Part shown: positions 40,475-48,655 of the stretch, piece after piece | Position numbering within the stretch: the stretch's first letter is position 1 | Layout: every line of letters begins with the position of its first letter | Assembly: GCA_014695345.1 (NCBI GenBank) | Contig: JACJOC010000058.1 | Location: 186,001-250,000, forward strand | Length of the DNA stretch: 64,000 bases | Source of the DNA: Cyanobacteria bacterium FACHB-471 | Lineage (GTDB): Bacteria > Cyanobacteriota > Cyanobacteriia > Elainellales > Elainellaceae | Reading direction: 5' to 3' | Position numbers and translations under genes: made by a program | The notes under the pieces: generated by a model | Database searches by the model: none | Told to the model about the DNA's origin: nothing | Seen by the model: the letters and a program-made list of their open reading frames with translations, nothing else

Positions 40475-41782
40475 TCAAAGGTTTTCTAAATCTTGCCCCG
40501 TAGTAGTAGGGGAAGCAGATTTTCCTTTGGGCTTTTGATCTAATTGAATTGCCTGCTGTAAAGCAGCCTTTTCTCTAGCTCTTTGAACATAGGGCTGTAG
40601 CTGTGTAGCAGTCCAACCGCTGAGAATACTCAAATTTTCCAGGCTAATTCCCCTCAGCAACATCTCCACACACCAGGTTTGCCGTGCCTGCTCAATCCGT
40701 AGAGGTTGTCCCGATAGCGTGGTCAAATCTTCTACCCAGACCTGCCAGCGCAGACGAATTTCCACTTCTGAGATCGGACTTCCTGCCTCATTTAGAAATA
40801 GAGCAGTTCGCTCATCCTTACGAGTTTTAACCCACTGCGTTAAAGGATTACGAGTCACAGAACCGTGGCGTTGCCCCATAATCCATTGGTTGAGGGGCAC
40901 TTGACGAGATACCCCTTGATTGACTTGAAGCAAATGCTGCTGCGTCTCTTGAAGGTAGTGCGATCGCTGCAGTCCGACAACTTCTACAGGACTCAAACCC
41001 GCCCCGAATAGAACATAGGCCAAAGCATAGTCTTGAACATCCAACTTTTTCGCCCGCTGCAAAATTGTTTGAACCAGGCTGGCAGGTAAATCCGCTACGG
41101 CTGGCTTTGAATCTGCTAAAGCAGGCTTAACCTCTTCTGCGTCAATTGAGTCGGCGGTCGCTGAAGGAATACTGGTTTGTTCCGAAGTCAATACAGCACT
41201 CCGAAGCAATAATTCCACCAGGTCAATGACAAAATCGTGGCGATCGCTCCAAAGGTCATGAAACTCACTAGTCAACTCAAGCGTGGCATATCCCAACAGC
41301 GACAAGTTGAGAAATCCAGCCAGCTTCTCTACCGAAAAGTGAGTTAGCGGGTGCCCTTGAAGCACAGTTGCTAAATATTGCGCCGTATAGTGATTGACTT
41401 GAGCTAACCCATACCCCAACGCCTGCCGATTTTCTAAAGAAAATTTTCCTGCTTCCCCAATCAGCGATCGGACAAGCTCTGGCATCTGGTCTAACTTCTG
41501 CAAACATTTTTCGCCGTAGGAATTGAGCGCATGAGTAATATCATCAGCATTATTGGCTGCTTGCCCCAAAGACTCTCCTAAACGAGTGAAAATTCCCGTG
41601 TCTTCAATCACCGCCAGGAGCAAACCCTGCTTATTGCCAAACTGCCGAAATAGCGTTACTTCATTCACATCTGCCAGTTCAGCAATCTGTCGAGTGGTCG
41701 TCTCAGTGATGCCTTGAGCCGTAAATAGCTGAAGCGCTGCTCGGATTAAACGCTGTCGAGTTGAATTAGATTGAAAACTCAT
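40475..41782 (-). CDS. TetR-family regulator fused to a tyrosine-recombinase-like domain
   Basis: The 435-residue protein has two parts. Residues 1-210 form a TetR regulator, with the helix-turn-helix RQRLIRAALQLFTAQGITET followed by ELADVNEVTLFRQFGNKQGL. After a linker, residues 232-410 resemble the catalytic domain of phage-integrase/XerD recombinases (LFGAGLSPVEVVGL; RQTWCVEMLLRGISLENLSI). The first catalytic Arg is replaced by Ser264, and the box II His by Glu364. Arg367, Trp390 and Tyr398 remain. It is therefore probably catalytically inactive and may give a second DNA-binding surface. The frame opens at TTG 41794, but ATG at 41782 is preferred. An inverted repeat lies directly upstream. 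It is divergent from desC. Confidence 0.85.
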   Translation of the reverse strand: MSFQSNSTRQRLIRAALQLFTAQGITETTTRQIAELADVNEVTLFRQFGNKQGLLLAVIEDTGIFTRLGESLGQAANNADDITHALNSYGEKCLQKLDQMPELVRSLIGEAGKFSLENRQALGYGLAQVNHYTAQYLATVLQGHPLTHFSVEKLAGFLNLSLLGYATLELTSEFHDLWSDRHDFVIDLVELLLRSAVLTSEQTSIPSATADSIDAEEVKPALADSKPAVADLPASLVQTILQRAKKLDVQDYALAYVLFGAGLSPVEVVGLQRSHYLQETQQHLLQVNQGVSRQVPLNQWIMGQRHGSVTRNPLTQWVKTRKDERTALFLNEAGSPISEVEIRLRWQVWVEDLTTLSGQPLRIEQARQTWCVEMLLRGISLENLSILSGWTATQLQPYVQRAREKAALQQAIQLDQKPKGKSASPTTTGQDLENL

Positions 41783-41788
41783 GAAAAT

Positions 41789-41807
41789 ATGCAAGTGCTA
41801 CTTGCAT
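41789..41807. promoter_or_regulatory. Putative TetR operator 1
   Basis: The perfect inverted repeat ATGCAAGTGCTACTTGCAT (8-bp arms, 3-bp centre) lies 7 bp upstream of the TetR-fusion ATG. A near copy follows at 41836. Such paired sites between a TetR gene and its divergent target are the usual sign of autoregulation and target control. Confidence 0.75.
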
Positions 41808-41835
41808 TTAAACGGGAACGTTGTTACGCTAAGAA

Positions 41836-41852
41836 TGTAAGTAGCACTTGCA
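41836..41852. promoter_or_regulatory. Putative TetR operator 2
   Basis: TGTAAGTAGCACTTGCA matches operator 1 with one arm mismatch and the reverse-complement centre. The centres of the two sites are 46 bp apart. It lies 128 bp upstream of the desC ATG. Confidence 0.72.
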
Positions 41853-41980
41853 CTCCCCTTTTACTTTAACGGTATTCCTAAATCAGCGTGAAGCCAAATC
41901 AACAAAAGGAAAACTTAAGTGTTCCAAACGGCTTTCCTGAATGGGCTGGATTGATGCAAGGCATTTTTTAAGGAAGATTT

Positions 41981-42838
41981 ATGACTTCTAATTCAATGCA
42001 AACCGTCACTGCAGGCGGTCAGCCCCTGGTGCTGAACTGGGTAAATGTGGTCTTTTTTGGATCAATCCATCTTCTTGCACTGTTGGCTCCCTGGTTTTTC
42101 TCCTGGTCTGCTTTAGGTGCCGCGATCTTTTTGCACTGGCTACTGGGCAGCATTGGCATCTGCTTAGGCTATCATCGCCTCCTAACGCACCGCAGCTTTC
42201 AAGTCCCTAAACCGTTGGAATATATCATCGCTACGATCGGTGCTCTAGCACTCCAAGGTGGTCCGATTTTCTGGGTTTCTGGACATCGCCAACATCATCT
42301 TTATACTGAAGACGCAGATAAAGACCCCTACGCTGCCAGTCGTGGATTTTGGTGGAGCCACATGCTGTGGTTACTCTACCCTCGCGCTGAATTCTTTAAG
42401 CGAGAAACTTACCAGAAATACGCGCCTGATTTAGCTCGTGACCCTTATTACCGCTGGCTCGATAGCAACTTTCTGCTGCTGCAAATTCCTCTAGGACTGT
42501 TGCTCTTCGGCTTGGGTGGCTGGTCTTTTGTAATCTATGGCTCAATCTTGAGAGCAGTCATACTCTGGCATAGCACCTGGTTGATTAATTCTGCTACTCA
42601 CATGACTGGCTATCGCTCGTTTGAAGTAGAAGACGGATCTCGCAATCTCTGGTGGGCAGCTATTCTCACCTATGGGGAAGGCTGGCACAATAACCATCAT
42701 GCTCATCCTAATGTGGCAAAAGCAGGTTGGAAATGGTGGGAAGTAGACGTTACTTGGTGGGCAATTCAAGTTTTAAGAACACTGGGTTTAGCGAAAAAAG
42801 TAGTCATGCCACCTCAGTCATCAGCTTCCGCTCATTAG
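41981..42838 (+). CDS. desC: Acyl-lipid delta-9 fatty acid desaturase
   Basis: The 285-residue integral-membrane di-iron enzyme introduces the first double bond into acyl chains. The three histidine boxes are present: HRLLTH (residues 65-70), HRQHH (102-106) and HNNHH (about residue 237). The layout has two pairs of hydrophobic segments (for example VFFGSIHLLALLAPWFF). Size and boxes fit DesC/acyl-CoA desaturase-like proteins, and the partner is probably a ferredoxin. ATG at 41981 is preceded by AGGAAG. The divergent TetR-fusion gene with shared operators suggests direct transcriptional control, analogous to DesT in Pseudomonas. The analogy is inference. Confidence 0.93.
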   Translation: MTSNSMQTVTAGGQPLVLNWVNVVFFGSIHLLALLAPWFFSWSALGAAIFLHWLLGSIGICLGYHRLLTHRSFQVPKPLEYIIATIGALALQGGPIFWVSGHRQHHLYTEDADKDPYAASRGFWWSHMLWLLYPRAEFFKRETYQKYAPDLARDPYYRWLDSNFLLLQIPLGLLLFGLGGWSFVIYGSILRAVILWHSTWLINSATHMTGYRSFEVEDGSRNLWWAAILTYGEGWHNNHHAHPNVAKAGWKWWEVDVTWWAIQVLRTLGLAKKVVMPPQSSASAH

Positions 42839-42848
42839 TAGACGTTCT

Positions 42849-42889
42849 GCGTGAATGGTAGCGCAGCAGAGTTGCATTACCATTCACGC
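42849..42889 (+). terminator. Hairpin just after desC
   Basis: GCGTGAATGGTA (42849-42860) pairs with TACCATTCACGC (42878-42889). It lies 10 bp after the desC stop. Confidence 0.55.
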
Positions 42890-42955
42890 TTTAGAAACTG
42901 AATCTATGGGTGAGGTCTAGTAATTCAATTACTCCCGTCCACAGATTGGGTACTA

Positions 42956-42983
42956 AAAGATCAGGGATGCATCCCCGATCTTT
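42956..42983. repeat. Palindrome in the desC downstream region
   Basis: A near-perfect palindrome around GGGATGCATCCC has outer arms AAAGATC/GATCTTT. Confidence 0.5.
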
Positions 42984-42997
42984 CAGTGGAAAGGGAG

Positions 42998-43034
42998 TAA
43001 AAAATGCCCCACCTAGCAGGCAGGGCATTTTTTA
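42998..43034. terminator. Bidirectional rho-independent terminator
   Basis: taaaaaatgccc pairs perfectly with gggcatttttta around a 13-base loop, with A/T tracts on both sides. It lies between desC and the convergent gene ending at 43070. Confidence 0.85.
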
Positions 43035-43069
43035 TTTCTAGGGATGTAACGCTGTACAGATTAAGGTTT

Positions 43070-43624
43070 TTAGGCTTTCTGAGGAGAGACAGCTTTTTTC
43101 CGTAATAGCCAACTTAGTCCAGAGAAAGCAAGCCCTGTAAAGTTAGGGGTGCTTTGTGTAGATGCAGCAGCTTCCCGCTGAACGTAATTAACTTGACCTT
43201 CACCCTCGCCTGCAGCCACGTCATAGGTAAAAGCACTTTGGTTCTCATTAGACTGACTGCTGAGGTGAAAGATAAAGTCAAATGGGGCATATTTCAGCCC
43301 AGATAATTCTCCGTCTTTGAACTGCAAAATGGGTGAGTCAGGAAACCGAACATCATCTGCTTCACTGTATTTATAGTTGAGAAAGTTGAAGGAAACTTTT
43401 AGCCCCTGAGCAAGGCCAATGGTTTCAAATCCTTCTCCAGATAGGGTAGAGGCATTGTAGCTGAAAGAACCCTCAAAGGTTTTGCCAGTTAATGAGCCGG
43501 AACTGATTCGCACTTTGAAATCGTAGGTAGTAGCACCCTTTCCCCTTTTTGCATTCATAAAAGCGGGTTGTGAAGGTGTTTTGGCGATCGCCACTGTCTG
43601 TTCCAAGTCAAGGTCAGTACTCAT
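43070..43624 (-). CDS. Hypothetical protein resembling PEP-CTERM-family beta proteins
   Basis: The 184-residue protein is beta-rich. The block YDFKVRISSGSLTGKTFEGS followed by FSYNASTLSGEGFETIGLAQ, and the YKYSEADDVRFPDSPILQF segment, resemble a domain frequent in cyanobacterial PEP-CTERM proteins. The C-terminus (GLAFSGLSWLLRKKA) has the hydrophobic-then-basic shape of a sorting signal but no PEP motif. No N-terminal signal peptide is visible from the start used here. It could therefore be a cytoplasmic relative, or a protein whose 5' end has decayed. The family link is by eye, and function is unknown. Confidence 0.65.
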   Translation of the reverse strand: MSTDLDLEQTVAIAKTPSQPAFMNAKRGKGATTYDFKVRISSGSLTGKTFEGSFSYNASTLSGEGFETIGLAQGLKVSFNFLNYKYSEADDVRFPDSPILQFKDGELSGLKYAPFDFIFHLSSQSNENQSAFTYDVAAGEGEGQVNYVQREAAASTQSTPNFTGLAFSGLSWLLRKKAVSPQKA

Positions 43625-43841
43625 TTTTGCCCCATCTTTGCCCTATGCGATGAAATCGTAAGTGCAACTGCAAACTTGCTAGCAGCCCCATCCAGGTTCT
43701 TTATGCATCGCGTTACTTATAGCAAGTTGAAGATCAACACTCTATTAACAGCGTATTTATCGGCAGAGCATTAGGCTATGGGCTTAATACGGACTTCGAC
43801 AAAATGATACATTGTATCTCTAAGCATATACACGGTGTATT

Positions 43842-44681
43842 TTAATACAAAAACTTAGCAGGGTGGCTAAGAACGGTCGATAGGTTTTTGTAAGCGAGAA
43901 TTTCCTTGGCAGGTTTGCGATCGCCATTGCAAGCAATGCGTCGAGGGGCATCTAGCAGCTTAATGGAAAAGCCAAAATCGCTGTATAACTCAATGATGCG
44001 ATCGGTTGCTTGGTTCGAGGCAACAACCGGTCCATTGTGACGGTTGAGCCATTCTACTAGGCGAATCTGGTCTTGCCACTTGAAGTCATTTGCGCTGTAT
44101 TTGGTAAATTCCACATCGTAGGGCGGATCTGCATAAATAAAATCATTGGAATGAGTCAGCAACTCGGTGAAATCCATAGAAACAAACTCAAAGTCTTTTA
44201 GAGCATGAGTGTAGGGTAGAAAATTTTCAACATAGTGAATAGTTTTGTACCGACCAAAAGGAACGTTGAACTGATTGCTGTTATTAAACCGACACAATCC
44301 GTTGTAGCCAGTACGATTCATGAAATAAAACAGCTTAGCTGCTTCTAAACCTTCTGCCTGGTTGTTGCGAGTCAGTTCATTGAATCTCTGCCGACAAAGG
44401 TAGTAGTAGTCAGAATCGTTTCTTAAGGGAATGTCAATTAGTAGTCCTTTTTGTAGCCATTGATAAAAGTTGATCAGGTGCGAGTTTAAATCGTTGAGAA
44501 GGGCTGATCTAGGCTGCAAACCTAGTGCAACAGCCATTCCTCCTACAAAGGGTTCTACTAATCTGAAGCTTGAATGCGATCGCCAAACTTCCCTTAGAGT
44601 CGGCACTAGCCATCGTTTTCCACCCGCCCATTTCAAAGGAGGACTCAGAGCTTCCTTTCTTGTCAGTAAAGCTTGAGTCAC
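43842..44681 (-). CDS. Dam-like D12-class N6-adenine DNA methyltransferase
   Basis: The 279-residue enzyme has the D12/Dam motif order. The AdoMet motif variant PPLKWAGGKRWLV lies near residue 15 and VEPFVGGMAVALGL near 42. LLNDLNSHLINFY comes next, and the catalytic motif ADPPYD near 187. It would transfer a methyl group to adenine, most likely in GATC as for Dam and for cyanobacterial DmtB. This fits the GATC core of the abundant HIP1 octamer GCGATCGC, though the target is inference. There is no restriction endonuclease beside it, so it appears to be an orphan methylase. The start is GTG at 44681 with GAGGAAAA upstream. Confidence 0.88.
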   Translation of the reverse strand: MTQALLTRKEALSPPLKWAGGKRWLVPTLREVWRSHSSFRLVEPFVGGMAVALGLQPRSALLNDLNSHLINFYQWLQKGLLIDIPLRNDSDYYYLCRQRFNELTRNNQAEGLEAAKLFYFMNRTGYNGLCRFNNSNQFNVPFGRYKTIHYVENFLPYTHALKDFEFVSMDFTELLTHSNDFIYADPPYDVEFTKYSANDFKWQDQIRLVEWLNRHNGPVVASNQATDRIIELYSDFGFSIKLLDAPRRIACNGDRKPAKEILAYKNLSTVLSHPAKFLY

Positions 44682-45451
44682 AGGTTTTCCTCGTATTTAA
44701 AAAACTCAATCCCCAAGAAGATCTGCAAAGTATCAGACATTTTTACAATGATTTTGCCTTTCCTGATTGGGTTGGCATTCGCTTCCTTTAAACATTATTA
44801 ATCTAGCTTACTCACTGATCTCAAAGCAATCCTATGCTATGAAACTAACTGCTTAAAATTTGTTCTTAGTAACCGAGATTTTCAGCAAATTCAGCGACGA
44901 AACGCTTGATCTTGTGTTGATAAATTAGTTATTACCCCACATCTAGGTTGGCGATCGCTCTATCTAGTTTTGCGTTCCCTTGTAATTACTTGCAGGCTAC
45001 CCCTTCAAAAGGGCAACTTAAAGCTGGACTTCGGGCTATCCATATGAATTAGGAGGTAAATAACTACTGTTTTATTAATTGAGCATCAGCTTATCGACAT
45101 ACTCTTTAACCTGACTAAGCCTCGCTCTCTCCACTACCTTGAGCAGCAGAATTGGCGATCGCCCACAGCTACATCCCAACAACTTAGAGGTCAGTAGCCA
45201 TTGCATCACTAATTGGAGTTGCCTTAGGATGGGTAGTTTTTTAGGGGCGATCGCCGAAATTCCAGTTGTGATTCTTAGCGAAATTTTCTTCAGCAAATTC
45301 TGTATACGCTTAGCACCCGGAGAATCAACCTTTAAGGTAGTTTTAAAGCACACCCCAAGGACTGGGGATTAAGGGCGGGAAGTCAGTAGAAGTCTACTCA
45401 TTCCCTCCCTTACCTCCTCACTCCTTTGCCCCCTCACTCCCTGATGAATTC
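44682..45451. other. Long non-coding stretch between dam-like gene and gntK
   Basis: 770 bp without a convincing gene. Two overlapping frames at 45075-45372 on opposite strands lack recognisable features. Three HIP1 sites occur (near 44951, 45156 and 45246) along with a C-rich tract (45405-45441). It could be the remnant of a decayed gene, but nothing shows what it was. Confidence 0.4.
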
Positions 45452-46984
45452 ATGAATTCACCTCACTTTATTGGTGTCGATATAGGCACAACAAGTACTA
45501 AAGCAATTGTGTTTTCTGCTTCAGGCGCAAGTAAGGGAATTGGTAATCAAGGCTATCCTTTGCTTACGCCTCATCCATCTTGGGCAGAGCAAGAACCAGA
45601 AGATATCTTCGCGGCTGTCATTACTGCGGTTCGCGATGCGATTAACCAAGCCCAAATTTCAGCATCAGAAGTGGCTGCGGTTGGCTTTGGTGCTGCAACC
45701 CATAGCCTGATTGCAATAGACCCTAAAGGTTACCCCCTGACTCATAGCATCATCTGGGCGGACAGCCGTAGTGAGCCCCAAGTGAAGCGCTTAAAGGAAA
45801 GTGGTAAAGGACACGAACTCTACCAGCGCACGGGTGCACCTACACATCCCACTTCTTTAGTGACAAAGTTGCTGTGGATGCAGGAACAAGATTCAGAGAC
45901 ATTTAGCAAAGCTGCAAAATTCGTATCCCTTAAAGAGTACGTTCTTCATCAACTCTTTGACGAATATGTAGTGGATTATTCTATTGCCTCTGCCACAGGC
46001 TTATTTAACCCTGAAAAGTTGGATTGGGATGAGGCAGCACTGGCGATCGCAGGGCTAAAGCGAACTCAATTAAGTCAACTTGTACCAACTACCCATATAC
46101 TGCGAGGTCTGAAACCTCGTTATGCAGAAGCAATGGGTTTGGCAATCAATACGCCTGTAGTAGTTGGCGCAAATGATGGAGCGCTAGCAAATCTGGGGGT
46201 TGGGGCAATTACACCAGATCAGATGGCAATCACCATTGGTACAAGTGCTGCCGTGCGGACTGTTGCTCACAAACCGCTGATTGATCCAAAAGAACGTACC
46301 TTCTGCTACGCACTTACCCAAAACCATTGGGTGATTGGTGGCCCGTCAAACAATGGGGGAATTGTGTTGCGATGGCTGCGAGATCAGTTTTGCCAAGCGG
46401 AAGTGGCTCAGGCGAAACAGTTGGGACGCGATCCCTATGAACTTATGATCGAGGCGGCGGCTACCGTCTCTGCTGGGGCAGAAGGGTTGATCTTTTTGCC
46501 ATTTTTGTCGGGTGAGCGATCGCCTTATTGGAATGCCCAAGCGAGAGGCTCATTTTTTGGATTGGGATTACACCATCAGCGATCGCACTTAATTCGAGCG
46601 GTTTTAGAAGGTGTACTCTTCAGTGCGTACAGTATCTACCTAGTGTTGCAGAGCTTGACAGGTTCAGCTCAAGTCGTTCGAGCATCGGGTGGCTTTGCTC
46701 GGTCAAAAATTTGGCGACAAATGATGGCTGATTTGTTTCAAGCAGAGGTGCTTGTTCCAGAAGTGTATGAGGGTAGCAGCTTTGGTGCTGCAGTGCTAGC
46801 AATGTACGCTGTCGGGGCAATAAAAAATCTTGAGCAAGTTCAACCTCTCATTCGCATTACCTACCGCCACCAGCCCAATACTCAATATGCATCTACGTAT
46901 CGTGAGTTATTTGAAATTTACGAGCGTATTTACCAAAACACAGTTGAAGAAGCTGCTCGTTTAGCTGCCTATCAGGTGAAGTAG
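45452..46984 (+). CDS. gntK: FGGY-family sugar kinase, probable gluconokinase
   Basis: The 510-residue FGGY carbohydrate kinase has the phosphate-1 motif GVDIGTTSTKAIVF at the N-terminus. Central VVVGANDGALANLGVGAI and AITIGTSAAVRTV follow, with FLPFLSGERSPYWNAQARGS and the adenosine motif ASGGFARSKIW. Overall it is closest to Bacillus-type gluconokinases, which make 6-phosphogluconate for the oxidative pentose phosphate pathway. Xylulokinase or another FGGY substrate is possible. ATG at 45452 is used. It stands alone, with a C-rich tract directly upstream. Confidence 0.85.
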   Translation: MNSPHFIGVDIGTTSTKAIVFSASGASKGIGNQGYPLLTPHPSWAEQEPEDIFAAVITAVRDAINQAQISASEVAAVGFGAATHSLIAIDPKGYPLTHSIIWADSRSEPQVKRLKESGKGHELYQRTGAPTHPTSLVTKLLWMQEQDSETFSKAAKFVSLKEYVLHQLFDEYVVDYSIASATGLFNPEKLDWDEAALAIAGLKRTQLSQLVPTTHILRGLKPRYAEAMGLAINTPVVVGANDGALANLGVGAITPDQMAITIGTSAAVRTVAHKPLIDPKERTFCYALTQNHWVIGGPSNNGGIVLRWLRDQFCQAEVAQAKQLGRDPYELMIEAAATVSAGAEGLIFLPFLSGERSPYWNAQARGSFFGLGLHHQRSHLIRAVLEGVLFSAYSIYLVLQSLTGSAQVVRASGGFARSKIWRQMMADLFQAEVLVPEVYEGSSFGAAVLAMYAVGAIKNLEQVQPLIRITYRHQPNTQYASTYRELFEIYERIYQNTVEEAARLAAYQVK

Positions 46985-47453
46985 GCATGGCTTCTTGAGG
47001 ATTGTTTAATTTCCGATTATTTGGAACTGTTCTATTTATGATTACTTGGAACTGCTCTATTGCTTTATAAAGATTAGGAAAACTACGGTTCCTCCAGCTT
47101 AGTTACCTTCAAGCAGGTTTTGCGCTAACGGAAGTAAGGGATAAAGTTTCCCGTATTTTCAACTAACTAAAGTAGTTTTCCACACCAAAATTGCCACTAT
47201 TTTTCATTGAATTCTTGTCCAAATCGCGTTTAAGTTTATTCATTCTAGTCATTGACTTTTCTAAACTAAATAACAGGCAGCAGCAAAATTTGTTCCGTTG
47301 AATGTACTGCGGTGTTTAATTTTTGGCTGACTGCTAAAGCGCCCTCATTCTGCCCATCATTGTAGTCGTGAGACAGTACGTTATTCGCCCCATAATTCTG
47401 TATCTCGGCTGAAATCCGTTAACACAACTTGGATAAATTTGGAGACATTCAGC
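46985..47453. other. Non-coding stretch gntK to PEP-CTERM gene
   Basis: Apart from the 22-bp direct repeats I see no gene or strong hairpin. It should contain the promoter of the PEP-CTERM gene. Confidence 0.5.
47015..47061. repeat. Two 22-bp direct repeats, 25-bp period
   Basis: Copies at 47015-47036 and 47040-47061 differ at two positions, with core TTGGAACTG. They lie 30 bp after the gntK stop. The role is unknown; they could be a tandem duplication or a regulator site. Confidence 0.6.
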
Positions 47454-48332
47454 ATGGTTAAGGCTCTCTCACGAGTTTTATTCGGAACTGTTGCGTGCCT
47501 GAGTGTAGGGGCGATCGCCAGCCCAGTTCACGCAGCCGTATTCACCCCACAAAACATTACCTTTAATACGTCTAACTACAAAACCTATACGGGTGGATCG
47601 AACGGTACTTTCTCGGTCAATAATGTCAGTGCAGCTATAGCAGCTTTACAAGACAGTGACTCTACTTCCAATGTAGAGTTGTGGCATTCTACTGAAAATC
47701 CTACTTCTAATGTTGGTTTTAGCAGCACCCTTGGCAACCATAATGTAACTGTGCAGAGCGTCACAGTGGCTGACTGGGCAGTATTCGGCAATCAATGGTT
47801 GAATGATTTCATTGCCTCAAATAGCCAAATGAGTAGCCTCTGGTCAACCCTAACCCCTACCCTCCAGTTAGCGGCACGGTCTTCTATCACCACATCGGGT
47901 TTACCTAGTTCTGGTGATCCCAACGTAGGTTCACTCACCTTAGACAATGTTACAGGAGAGCTGAAGCTAGATCTAATCGGGCACTTAGACTTGAAACCTA
48001 GAATCTTAGCAAGACAGTACAGTACTGGAAACTCAACTTGGGACTCTATCTTATCAGGATTTGCCAGACAGACTCCAGGTTCAATTCAAGCTAGTGAAAT
48101 TGCCAAGGTAACGATCGGTGATAGCACTTACTATGCCTACGGGTTTAATGCAACTTCAACAGGAGTTTCTACCAACGATGGCAGTGAGTCTTACACAGGT
48201 CGTTATACCTGGACAAAGACCTTGGCAGTTGCTCCTCCACCTGCATCCACACCAGAACCGTCCTCTGTTGTAGGATCTGTCGTTATCGCTGGTACTCTTG
48301 TAGCTCTGCGAAAGCTGAAAAGCGTGAGCTAG
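47454..48332 (+). CDS. PEP-CTERM sorting-domain protein
   Basis: The 292-residue exported protein begins with a signal peptide (MVKALSRVLFGTVACLSVGA, cleaved after VHAA). It ends with a typical PEP-CTERM signal: PEPSSV, a hydrophobic stretch VGSVVIAGTLVALR and a basic tail RKLKSVS. PEP-CTERM proteins are processed by exosortase in exopolysaccharide-producing bacteria. The mature part is Ser/Thr/Asn-rich and beta in character, and no catalytic domain is recognisable. The frame opens at TTG 47439; ATG at 47454 follows GGAG at about 9 bases and is preferred. A terminator hairpin follows. Confidence 0.88.
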   Translation: MVKALSRVLFGTVACLSVGAIASPVHAAVFTPQNITFNTSNYKTYTGGSNGTFSVNNVSAAIAALQDSDSTSNVELWHSTENPTSNVGFSSTLGNHNVTVQSVTVADWAVFGNQWLNDFIASNSQMSSLWSTLTPTLQLAARSSITTSGLPSSGDPNVGSLTLDNVTGELKLDLIGHLDLKPRILARQYSTGNSTWDSILSGFARQTPGSIQASEIAKVTIGDSTYYAYGFNATSTGVSTNDGSESYTGRYTWTKTLAVAPPPASTPEPSSVVGSVVIAGTLVALRKLKSVS

Positions 48333-48418
48333 ATACTCAGTGAAGTATTAGGGAGCTTTTGCCCTTCCTAATGCCCATCAATTCAGGTTATCGCTAATAA
48401 GAATAAGCAACTTGAGCA

Positions 48419-48452
48419 ACTTGAGTGCGAGGCATTGTCTTCGCGCTCAAGT
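48419..48452 (+). terminator. Hairpin after the PEP-CTERM gene
   Basis: ACTTGAGTGCGA pairs with TCGCGCTCAAGT (one G-T pair) around a 10-base loop, followed by a weak T-run. Confidence 0.55.
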
Positions 48453-48655
48453 TTGCGTATGTTCCTGGGAAACTGTAGCCAACTTTACAAATGCTTTTCA
48501 TAAGCAAACAACCAATGAAGAGTAAGTAAAATCGCGGGTTAACAAATGGTATGTCGGCTTACAAATTCGTTAGCTTATGCCGTGAGGGAATTACGCAGAG
48601 TAACGTCCGCAGTTTAGGCATCGTGTTTGTGTAGGCACAGTTAGGAGAAATTATC

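Noticed and set aside
40475..41782. Active integrase marking a mobile element
   Set aside because: The catalytic Arg and His are missing, there are no att-like flanking repeats, and the domain is fused to TetR.
45075..45372. 92- and 77-codon frames on opposite strands before gntK
   Set aside because: No recognisable family and mutual overlap. Three HIP1 sites hint at an old coding region but nothing identifies it.
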